From positions 1 through 9,626 of the forward strand of contig CALBTN010000381.1 in the NCBI GenBank assembly GCA_937967345.1: a stretch of DNA of 9,626 nt. Direction: 5' to 3'. This document shows positions 1 through 7,042 of the stretch, piece by piece. Source of the DNA: an uncultured Rubrivivax sp. (GTDB lineage: Bacteria > Pseudomonadota > Gammaproteobacteria > Burkholderiales > Burkholderiaceae_C). The translations under genes were made by a program, and so were the position numbers. The notes below the pieces were generated by a model. It was not told where the DNA came from and did no database searches. It saw only the letters and a program-made list of their open reading frames with translations. Each line of letters begins with the position of its first letter. Within the stretch, counting starts at the first letter, position 1.

Positions 1-535
1 CCCCCGGCAGCGCGCCCGGCTGGGCCGCCGGGCGCAGCCGCCAGCCGCTGACGCGATAACCCTGCTGCGCGATGCGCTCGGCCGCGGTGCGCCCCATCTG
101 CCCCAGGCCCAGCACCAGCACCTGCAGCTGATCGGCGCGGCGCGACGGCCTGGGCTGCCAGCGCCGCTGCTGCTGGTCGCGCGCATAGTCGAAGCCGCCG
201 CGGTGCAGCGCCAGCGTGGCCCACAGCGCGGTTTCGGCCATCGACGCGTTCATCGCCGGGTCGACCATGCGCGCGATCGGCACGCCCGACGGCAGCGTGG
301 GGTCGCGCAGCAGCCGCTCGACGCCGGCCCACAGCGACTGGATCAGCCGCAGCCGCGGCAGTCCGAGCAGGCTGCCGGGCCGCGGGTTGGCGACCACCGC
401 CACCTGCACCGTGTCGGCCACGGCCAGCGCCTGCGCGCGGTCGAGCCAGCGCACCTCGGGCAGCGCGGCGCCGAGCCAGTGGTGCCAATCGCGCAGTTCC
501 GCGGCGTCGAACTCGCCGCTGAGCAGGATGTTCAT
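1..535 (-). CDS. ghrA: GhrA-like glyoxylate/hydroxypyruvate reductase, C-terminal part missing (window edge)
   Basis: The frame opens with ATG at 535 (protein start MNILLSGEFD) and runs off the left edge after 178 residues, so about the first half of a protein of roughly 310 residues is seen. SLWAGVE (residues 67-73) and the dinucleotide-binding turn LGLGQMG (142-148) are typical of the GhrA branch of D-isomer-specific 2-hydroxyacid dehydrogenases. That family reduces glyoxylate and hydroxypyruvate with NADPH in the cytosol. The catalytic Arg, Glu and His should lie beyond the edge and cannot be checked. The start codon overlaps the pncC stop by 4 bp (ATGA), so the gene is probably the last of the thiL-pgpA-pncC operon and translationally coupled. 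The family is secure; the exact substrate is inferred. Confidence 0.85.
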   Translation of the reverse strand, partial: MNILLSGEFDAAELRDWHHWLGAALPEVRWLDRAQALAVADTVQVAVVANPRPGSLLGLPRLRLIQSLWAGVERLLRDPTLPSGVPIARMVDPAMNASMAETALWATLALHRGGFDYARDQQQRRWQPRPSRRADQLQVLVLGLGQMGRTAAERIAQQGYRVSGWRLRPAAQPGALPG

Positions 536-1032
536 GCCGCCGCAGCGTAGCGCAAGCGCTGCAAGGCCAGGCGCAGCGTGCGCTCGCGCACCGCGCTGCG
601 ATCGCCCGGCAGTTGCAGCCGCTCGGCCTGCAGTTGCAGCCCCGCGCTGCTGCGCTGTGCCAGCGCCAGCCACACCAGGCCCACCGGCTTGCCCGGCACC
701 GCGCCGCCGGGCCCGGCGATGCCGGTCACGGCCAGCGCCAGATCGACGCCGGCCTGCGCGGCGGCGCCTTGCGCCATGGCGCGCGCCACCGCCTCGCTGA
801 CCGCGCCATGCGCGGCGATCAATGCGGCGTCCACGCCCAGCATCTGCGTCTTGGCCAGGTTGCTGTAGCTGACATAACCGCGTTCGAACCAGTCGCTGGA
901 GCCGGCCACCGAGGTGCAGGCGGCGGCGATCAGGCCGCCGGTGCAGCTTTCGGCGGTGGCCAGGCGCCAGCCGCGGCGGCGCAGCGCATCGCCCAGCGCC
1001 GTCACCTCGTCTTGCAGCTCGTTCAGCTCCAT
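532..1032 (-). CDS. pncC: Nicotinamide-nucleotide amidase PncC (CinA C-terminal domain protein)
   Basis: This 166-residue protein matches stand-alone CinA C-terminal-domain proteins, which deamidate nicotinamide mononucleotide to nicotinic acid mononucleotide in pyridine-nucleotide salvage. Visible family signatures are TAESCTGG (residues 26-33, containing the catalytic serine), VSYSNLAK (54-61, with conserved Tyr and Lys), HGAVSE (75-80), AVTGIAGPGG (101-110) and KPVG (115-118). The N-terminal molybdopterin-binding-like domain of full CinA is absent, as expected for PncC. I chose the ATG at 1032 (MELNELQ) over an upstream in-frame GTG (1251) because residues upstream of it are antisense to pgpA and unlike the family. 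Its start overlaps the end of pgpA by 10 bp, and its stop overlaps the next gene by 4 bp, so it is an internal operon gene. Confidence 0.93.
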   Translation of the reverse strand: MELNELQDEVTALGDALRRRGWRLATAESCTGGLIAAACTSVAGSSDWFERGYVSYSNLAKTQMLGVDAALIAAHGAVSEAVARAMAQGAAAQAGVDLALAVTGIAGPGGAVPGKPVGLVWLALAQRSSAGLQLQAERLQLPGDRSAVRERTLRLALQRLRYAAAA

Positions 1033-1547
1033 AGCGAGCGCGCGGGCAGCATCAGCACCAGCGTGCACGCCGCGGCGACCAGGTCGTCGAACAGGATGCC
1101 GAAACCCTGCGCCCAGCCCAGGGCGACGCCCGGTGCCGGCTTGAACAGCCGGTCGGCCCAGCCCACCGGGCCGGGCTTGACGGCGTCGAAGAAGCGAAAC
1201 AGCGCAAAGGCCAGCAGCTGTGCCCACCAGGGCGCCGGCGCGATCAGCCACAGCACCGCCCAGAAGGCGATGACTTCATCCCAGACGATCGCGCCCGGGT
1301 CGGCCACGCCGAGGTGGCGCGCGCACAGCGTGCACGCCCACACCCCGAGCAGCAAAGCGGCAGGAAGCAGCGCCAGCCACGGCAGCGGGCCGAAGGCGTG
1401 CTCCAGCAGCACGAAGGCGGCCCAGGCGGCGAGCGTGCCGGCGGTGCCCGGCGCGCGCGGCGCCAAGCCGCTGCCGAAGCCCAGCGCGATCCAGTGCGCC
1501 GGGTGGCGCAACATGAAGCGCAGCGTGGCCGGCGAGGTCGCGTTCAT
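1023..1547 (-). CDS. pgpA: Phosphatidylglycerophosphatase A
   Basis: This 174-residue membrane protein is expected to dephosphorylate phosphatidylglycerophosphate to phosphatidylglycerol at the inner membrane. The conserved PgpA blocks appear in order: FGSGLAPRAPGTAGT (residues 24-38), IVWDE (87-91, acidic metal-binding cluster), FRFFDAVKPGPV (117-128) and FGILFDDLVAA (149-159). Between them lie hydrophobic segments at about 42-72, 93-115 and 150-168, as in family members. The ATG at 1547 lies 7 bp after the thiL stop and gives the usual length; the frame is open further upstream to 1613, but that part lies inside thiL. The thiL-pgpA-pncC order is familiar from betaproteobacteria, and the tight packing implies a shared transcript. 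Confidence 0.94.
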   Translation of the reverse strand: MNATSPATLRFMLRHPAHWIALGFGSGLAPRAPGTAGTLAAWAAFVLLEHAFGPLPWLALLPAALLLGVWACTLCARHLGVADPGAIVWDEVIAFWAVLWLIAPAPWWAQLLAFALFRFFDAVKPGPVGWADRLFKPAPGVALGWAQGFGILFDDLVAAACTLVLMLPARSLWS

Positions 1548-1554
1548 GTGTCGA

Positions 1555-2508
1555 TCAGGTCTTGAAGTGGTCGAAACCGCCGGCGCGCACATCGAGCGGC
1601 CGCCCGCTGCCATCGGTGACGGTCAGCGCCGCGCCGGGCTCGATGCGGCCGATGCAGGCCACCGCCACGCCGGCGTCGCGTGCGGCGCCGAGCACCGCGC
1701 CACGCCGCTCGGGTGCGGCGCTGAACAGCAGTTCGTAGTCGTCGCCGCCGTGCAGCTGCAGCTCGCGGCGCAGTGCCGGCGCCAGTGCGGCCAGCGCCGC
1801 GCTCGCCGGCAGCGCATCGGCGTCGAGCCGCGCTCCGACGGCAGAGCGGCGCAGCAGGTGGCCCAGGTCGCCGAGCAGGCCGTCGCTGATGTCGATGGCG
1901 CTGCTGGCGATGCCGCGCAGCCGCTGGCCGAGCGCGACGCGCGGCTCGGGCATCTCCATCGCGCGGCGCCAGTGCTCGAACGACGCCGCATCCGCCGCCA
2001 GCGTGCCGCGAAACACCTCCAGCGCGGCGCGCGCGTCGCCCAGGCTGCCGCTGACCCACAGCTCGTCGCCGACGCGCGCGCCGCTGCGCAGCAGTGCCGA
2101 GCCCGCCGGCACCTGGCCGAATACGGTGACGCAGATGTTCAGCGGCCCGGCGGTGGTGTCGCCGCCCACCAGTTCGATGGCATGGCGCTCGGCCAGCCCG
2201 TACAGGCCGTCAGAAAAGCCGGCGAGGAAGGCGGCGTCGGCGCGCGGCAGCGCCAGCGCCAGCACGAAGCCCATCGGCTCGGCGCCACAGGCGGCCAGAT
2301 CGCTCAGGTTGACCGCCAGCGCCTTGTGGCCCAGGCAGTGCGGCGCCACCGTGCTGAGGAAGTGCCGGCCCTCGACCAGCATGTCGCTGGACACGCACAA
2401 CTGCATGCCCGGCGTGGGCGCGAGCAGCGCGCAGTCGTCGCCGGCGCCGAGCACGGCGCGCCGCGTTGGCCGCGTGAAGTAACGCTCGATCAGTTCGAAT
2501 TCGCCCAT
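1555..2508 (-). CDS. thiL: Thiamine-phosphate kinase ThiL
   Basis: The 317-residue product should phosphorylate thiamine monophosphate to thiamine diphosphate using ATP, the last step of cofactor synthesis. The signatures run in family order: MGEFELI at the start, GDD at 23-25, SDMLVEGRHF at 41-50, NLSDLAACGAEP at 67-78, GGDT at 115-118, DISDGLLGDL at 206-215 and GGDDYELL at 254-261. The acidic residues in these blocks are the metal and nucleotide ligands of the AIR synthase/ThiL superfamily. An alternative ATG two codons upstream (2514) gives MAMGEF, resembling the E. coli MACGEF start; no Shine-Dalgarno separates the two choices. It is the first gene of the leftward operon and diverges from maeB. 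Its frame stays open far upstream, antisense to maeB, but that extension is not coding. Confidence 0.95.
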   Translation of the reverse strand: MGEFELIERYFTRPTRRAVLGAGDDCALLAPTPGMQLCVSSDMLVEGRHFLSTVAPHCLGHKALAVNLSDLAACGAEPMGFVLALALPRADAAFLAGFSDGLYGLAERHAIELVGGDTTAGPLNICVTVFGQVPAGSALLRSGARVGDELWVSGSLGDARAALEVFRGTLAADAASFEHWRRAMEMPEPRVALGQRLRGIASSAIDISDGLLGDLGHLLRRSAVGARLDADALPASAALAALAPALRRELQLHGGDDYELLFSAAPERRGAVLGAARDAGVAVACIGRIEPGAALTVTDGSGRPLDVRAGGFDHFKT

Positions 2509-2564
2509 TGCCATGCCCGCATTGTGGCTGTGCGGTGCGCGCTGGACGGGCTTGCCGCGCACGA

Positions 2565-2584
2565 TGCGCCCGCGCGCGGGGGCA
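2565..2584. repeat. 20-bp near-perfect palindrome upstream of the maeB -10
   Basis: The two 10-bp arms pair at nine of ten positions; the only mismatch is G2568 with G2581. The site ends five bases before the TAGAAT element and covers the expected -35 position, where an operator would act. Its high GC content makes chance symmetry more likely than usual, so an operator role is only a suggestion. Confidence 0.35.
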
Positions 2585-2588
2585 CTCC

Positions 2589-2594
2589 TAGAAT
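2589..2594 (+). promoter_or_regulatory. Probable -10 element of the maeB promoter
   Basis: TAGAAT differs from the sigma70 consensus TATAAT at one position and stands out in very GC-rich DNA. It would place the transcript start near 2601, giving a leader of about 58 nt. No recognisable -35 lies 16-18 bp upstream; TTGCCG at 2552-2557 is too far away. The promoter may therefore need an activator or be weak. Confidence 0.45.
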
Positions 2595-2646
2595 CGGCGC
2601 GCCAGCGCGCAACGCGCGCGGCCACGCGACCCACAACCCACACAGC

Positions 2647-2650
2647 GGAG
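2647..2650 (+). promoter_or_regulatory. Shine-Dalgarno of maeB, decides the GTG start
   Basis: GGAG lies 8 nt before the GTG at 2659. This supports GTG as the start, even though the same frame is open without a stop from 613. Confidence 0.7.
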
Positions 2651-2658
2651 ACAACGCC

Positions 2659-4977
<2,319 letters not shown>

Positions 4978-5025
4978 GTGATGACCTTTCCAACCAGGCA
5001 ACGTCGCTGCAGCTGCATCCCGGGT

Positions 5026-5037
5026 GTGTGCGCACAC
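5026..5037. repeat. 12-bp perfect palindrome upstream of the ribonuclease promoter
   Basis: GTGTGCGCACAC is exactly self-complementary and sits 39 bp before the -35 hexamer of the ribonuclease promoter, in the maeB-ribonuclease spacer. It has no loop or U-run, so it does not look like a terminator; a dimeric regulator site is possible. It could also be chance. Confidence 0.35.
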
Positions 5038-5076
5038 TGACTTTTACACTTCAGACAACCTTCGGCACCCCTAGGC

Positions 5077-5105
5077 TTGAGATTTCTGGCCGATTCGGCT
5101 AGCAT
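5077..5105 (+). promoter_or_regulatory. Sigma70-type promoter of the ribonuclease/barstar operon
   Basis: A -35 TTGAGA (5077-5082) and a -10 TAGCAT (5100-5105) are separated by exactly 17 bp. Each matches four of six consensus positions, in a locally AT-richer stretch. Transcription would start near 5112, leaving a leader of about 20 nt before the GTG start of the ribonuclease gene. This is the best-formed promoter in the window and implies expression independent of maeB. Confidence 0.65.
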
Positions 5106-5132
5106 TCCGGCTTCGTTTTCCAGGGTTATCCC

Positions 5133-5546
5133 GTGCTGGTGTGCCGTTTGCCGTCGCCAAGGCAGTCGTTGGGTAAGTTGGCGCTTGCAACCGCGGTCAC
5201 ATGGCTGATGGCGACCGGTACGGCGTTGGCGGATCACACGGCCGCCGAGGCCACGATGCCGACGGTGCCATTGGTGGCCTTGCCGGTGCAGGCACAGCAC
5301 ACTGAAGCCTTGATCCGCCAGGGTGGCCCGTTCCGTTACACCAAGGACGGCAGCGTGTTCGGCAACCGCGAGCGCTTGCTGCCATCGCACAAGCGCGGCT
5401 ACTACCGCGAGTACACGGTGGTCACGCCCGGCGCGCACGACCGCGGCGCGCGGCGCATCGTGTGCGGCGGCAGTCAGCCAACGCGTCCGCAAACTTGTTA
5501 CTACACGGCCGATCACTACGCGAGCTTTGCGCGCATCGTGCAGTGA
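5133..5546 (+). CDS. Secreted barnase-family (N1/T1) guanyl-preferring ribonuclease
   Basis: The 137-residue product begins with a Sec signal peptide: basic residues R5, R10 and K15, a hydrophobic core at about 16-28, and a likely cleavage after ALA at 31-33. The mature part (about 104 residues, close to barnase at 110) carries the fold's signatures: PFRYTKDGSVFGNRE (66-80), GYYREYTV (89-96) and TADHYASF (125-132). By comparison with barnase E73, R83, R87 and H102, the active-site residues should be E93, R104, R108 and H128, all present. It should cleave RNA, probably after G, outside the cytoplasm. GTG at 5133 was chosen because AGGG lies 7 nt upstream and the signal peptide follows; an in-frame GTG at 5139 is an alternative. 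The loop between R108 and H128 is five residues longer than in barnase and holds the only two cysteines of the mature protein. Codon use is less GC-biased than in neighbouring genes. Confidence 0.92.
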   Translation: MLVCRLPSPRQSLGKLALATAVTWLMATGTALADHTAAEATMPTVPLVALPVQAQHTEALIRQGGPFRYTKDGSVFGNRERLLPSHKRGYYREYTVVTPGAHDRGARRIVCGGSQPTRPQTCYYTADHYASFARIVQ

Positions 5547-5573
5547 GCGGCCAGACTCGAGCGATTCAGATCG

Positions 5574-5581
5574 AAGGAGGT
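5574..5581 (+). promoter_or_regulatory. Perfect Shine-Dalgarno of the barstar gene
   Basis: AAGGAGGT is a full 8-base match to the 16S rRNA anti-Shine-Dalgarno. It lies 8 nt before the ATG at 5590 but only 2 nt before the in-frame GTG at 5584, so it decides for the ATG. Neither maeB (GGAG) nor the ribonuclease gene (AGGG) has a site this strong. Confidence 0.85.
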
Positions 5582-5589
5582 ACGTGACC

Positions 5590-5985
5590 ATGCTGTTGCA
5601 AACCGTCCGTCCCAATATCGTGCAGGCGATACGCGCCTACCGGGTGGACGACTTGATGCAGGCCGCCGCCGGGGTGGGCCAGCACTTCCTCTACGCCAAT
5701 CTGGCGGCGGCGCAGACCAAGCAGGACGTGCTCGACCGGATTGCCGAGTCGTTCCTCTTTCCGGCGCATTTCGGCAAGAACCTCGATGCGCTGTACGACT
5801 GCATGACCGACATCGTGCACAAGGCCGGCGCCCAGCCCGGCTTCGTCGTCGTGCTCGAGCAGTTGCCCGACAACCCGCGGTTCGACCGCGAGGCGCGCGA
5901 GCAGCTGCTCGACGTGTTCCGCGATGCTTCCGACTTCTGGGGGGAACGACGAATACCGTTCCGATGTTTCTATTCTTTTCAGTAG
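5590..5985 (+). CDS. Barstar-family ribonuclease inhibitor (immunity protein)
   Basis: This 131-residue cytosolic protein should bind and block the ribonuclease encoded just upstream, protecting the cell from enzyme that folds before export. The barstar core motif FGKNLDALYDC is at residues 61-71; D66 and D70 correspond to barstar D35 and D39, the main barnase-contacting acids, and E119 is a candidate for barstar E76. An LLDVFRDA helix (106-113) and the final strand IPFRCFYSF (122-130) match the barstar C-terminal half. It is longer than barstar (89 residues), with about 30 extra N-terminal residues. Barstar Y29 is His60 here and W38 is Tyr69. There is no signal peptide. It follows the ribonuclease by 43 nt on the same strand, presumably on one transcript. 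Family confidence is high; pairing with this enzyme is inferred from adjacency. Confidence 0.93.
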   Translation: MLLQTVRPNIVQAIRAYRVDDLMQAAAGVGQHFLYANLAAAQTKQDVLDRIAESFLFPAHFGKNLDALYDCMTDIVHKAGAQPGFVVVLEQLPDNPRFDREAREQLLDVFRDASDFWGERRIPFRCFYSFQ

Positions 5986-6020
5986 CCCGCTCCCTGGAAA
6001 TCGGGTCAGGGGAGCGGGCT
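5984..6020 (+). promoter_or_regulatory. RNA hairpin joining the barstar stop to the next ribosome-binding site
   Basis: AGCCCGCTCCC (5984-5994) is the exact complement of GGGAGCGGGCT (6010-6020), giving an 11-bp stem with a 15-nt loop. The left arm begins inside the barstar stop codon TAG (5983-5985). The right arm contains the GGGAG that would serve the small ORF starting at 6024. No U-run follows, so it is not a standard terminator. A ribosome terminating on barstar would cover and open the left arm, which suggests translational coupling. Confidence 0.6.
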
Positions 6021-6023
6021 GAA

Positions 6024-6158
6024 GTGACCCAGGCGGTGGCCGACAAGCCGGCACCCAAGGCGACGGTGTCGAAGAACGGCAGCAACCCCAACTTCGGCAT
6101 GAACATGCCGCTGATGAGCAGCGCCTTCGACACGGCGATGTGGCTGACCGCGGCTTGA
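6024..6158 (+). CDS. Unrecognised 44-residue small protein downstream of barstar
   Basis: I do not recognise this product (start MTQAVADKPAPK, end AMWLTAA when GTG is read as Met). Evidence for coding is compositional: 42 of 44 sense codons end in G or C while second positions are far less GC-rich, the pattern of real genes here. The start is GTG at 6024 with GGGGAG (6009-6014) 9 nt upstream, and the stop is 24 bp before a strong terminator. The protein has a polar, Lys/Pro-containing N-terminal third, a middle rich in Asn, Gly and Ser, and a Met-rich hydrophobic C-terminal third too short to call a membrane span with confidence. There are no cysteines and no signal peptide. It could be a small operon partner, an unrelated conserved small protein, or the remnant C-terminus of a larger gene. 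Confidence 0.5.
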   Translation: MTQAVADKPAPKATVSKNGSNPNFGMNMPLMSSAFDTAMWLTAA

Positions 6159-6182
6159 CGGCAGCGCGCCCCATCCAAGACG

Positions 6183-6208
6183 ACGGCCCTCGCGGGCCGT
6201 TGTTTTTT
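6183..6208 (+). terminator. Rho-independent terminator of the ribonuclease/barstar operon
   Basis: A perfect 7-bp GC-rich stem, ACGGCCC (6183-6189) with GGGCCGT (6194-6200), has a four-base TCGC loop and is followed by TGTTTTTT (6201-6208). This is a classic intrinsic terminator for plus-strand transcripts. It ends 26 bp before the convergent rsmA stop. In the opposite direction the same stem lacks a U-run, so it is probably not an efficient rsmA terminator. Confidence 0.9.
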
Positions 6209-6233
6209 GGCGCGCCAGCGTGTGCCGCGCGCG

Positions 6234-7028
6234 TTACCGCTGGTCCGGCGCCAGGCCCGCCGGCGGCGATCCGCGCAACTGTTCGGCCAGAGCCACGTAC
6301 TGCGCGACCGGCACCTCCTCGGCGCGGCGCTGCAGATCGAAGCTGCCGCCAAAGCCGCGCGCGTCCAGCCAGCGCCCGAGCGTGTGGCGCAGCAGCTTGC
6401 GCCGCTGCGAGAACGCGGTCGCCACCAGTTCGCCGAGCAGCGGCGGCTGGCCGCCAACCAGCGGCAGCGGCTGCATCCGCACCACGGCCGAATCCACCCG
6501 CGGCGGCGGCTCGAACGCCGCAGGCGGCACCTCGAGCACGCTGGCGATGCGATAGCGCCACTGCAACATCACCGACAGGCGGCCGTAGTCCTTGCCGCCC
6601 GGGGCCGCGGCCATGCGCTGCGCCACCTCTTTTTGCAGCATGAAGTGCTGATCGGCGACGTGCCCGGCCACCTCGAGCAGATGAAACAGGATCGGCGTCG
6701 AGATGTTGTAAGGCAGGTTGCCCACCAGCCGCAGCGGCGCCCCCGCCGCGCGTGCCAGCGCGGTGAAGTCCACCCGCAGCACGTCGGCCTCGATCACCGT
6801 CAGCGCGCTGCCGTGGGCACGCAGCCGCGCTGCCAGATCGCGATCGAGCTCGATTACCGTCAGTGCAGCGCAGCGCTCGAGCAACGGCCAGGTCAGCGCC
6901 CCCAGCCCGGGGCCGATCTCGACCAACGGCTGGCCCGGCTGCGGATCGATCAGCTCGACGATCTCGCGCAGCACCCACGGGTCGCTGAGAAAGTGCTGGC
7001 CGAAGCGCTTGCGCGGGTGGTGCTTCAT
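6234..7028 (-). CDS. rsmA: 16S rRNA (adenine(1518)-N(6)/adenine(1519)-N(6))-dimethyltransferase RsmA (KsgA)
   Basis: The 264-residue enzyme dimethylates two adjacent adenines in the 3'-terminal hairpin of 16S rRNA during small-subunit maturation, using S-adenosylmethionine. Family marks are the start region RKRFGQHFL (6-14), the SAM-binding motif VEIGPGLGALT (36-46), the acidic residue of VIELD (58-62) that holds the SAM ribose, EADVL (80-84), and the catalytic NLPYNIS (104-110). The C-terminal part contains FSQRRKLLRHTL, typical of KsgA. I chose ATG at 7028 (MKHHPRKRFGQ) rather than the open frame up to 7097, because the extension lies inside surA and is not family-like. It starts 14 bp after the surA stop, with no pdxA between, and is the last gene of this operon in the window. 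Confidence 0.96.
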   Translation of the reverse strand: MKHHPRKRFGQHFLSDPWVLREIVELIDPQPGQPLVEIGPGLGALTWPLLERCAALTVIELDRDLAARLRAHGSALTVIEADVLRVDFTALARAAGAPLRLVGNLPYNISTPILFHLLEVAGHVADQHFMLQKEVAQRMAAAPGGKDYGRLSVMLQWRYRIASVLEVPPAAFEPPPRVDSAVVRMQPLPLVGGQPPLLGELVATAFSQRRKLLRHTLGRWLDARGFGGSFDLQRRAEEVPVAQYVALAEQLRGSPPAGLAPDQR

Positions 7029-7042
7029 CGGCCGCGCCGCGG

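Larger units (their letters stand above)
2509..2658. promoter_or_regulatory. Divergent thiL/maeB intergenic region
   Basis: This spacer must carry the start signals of both the leftward thiL operon and rightward maeB. On the plus strand a good -10 (TAGAAT, 2589-2594) and a Shine-Dalgarno are visible. For thiL I see no convincing promoter or ribosome-binding site, so that side may depend on an alternative signal or on sequence too GC-rich to read by eye. Confidence 0.5.

Noticed and set aside
2596..2603. 8-bp palindrome GGCGCGCC near the expected maeB transcript start
   Set aside because: Short GC palindromes are expected often by chance at this base composition, and no second copy or spacing pattern supports a function.
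613..2658. Plus-strand frame open without a stop from 613 into maeB, suggesting a 1454-residue protein
   Set aside because: It is antisense to pncC, pgpA and thiL, which all carry full family motifs, and maeB has its own ribosome-binding site and GTG start. The open frame comes from scarcity of stop codons in GC-rich coding DNA.
5984..6020. Hairpin after barstar as an intrinsic terminator
   Set aside because: The stem is strong but is followed by GAAGTGACC with no U-run, and a proper terminator lies at 6183-6208.
5964..6023. ATG start at 5964 that would lengthen the small ORF to 64 residues
   Set aside because: The added residues come from barstar read out of frame and from the hairpin, and no ribosome-binding site precedes that ATG. 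GTG at 6024 has a well-placed GGGGAG.
5516..6978. Long minus-strand frames over barstar, the small ORF and rsmA
   Set aside because: They overlap barstar, the terminator and rsmA in other frames, and their translations are Arg/Ala-rich without family features.
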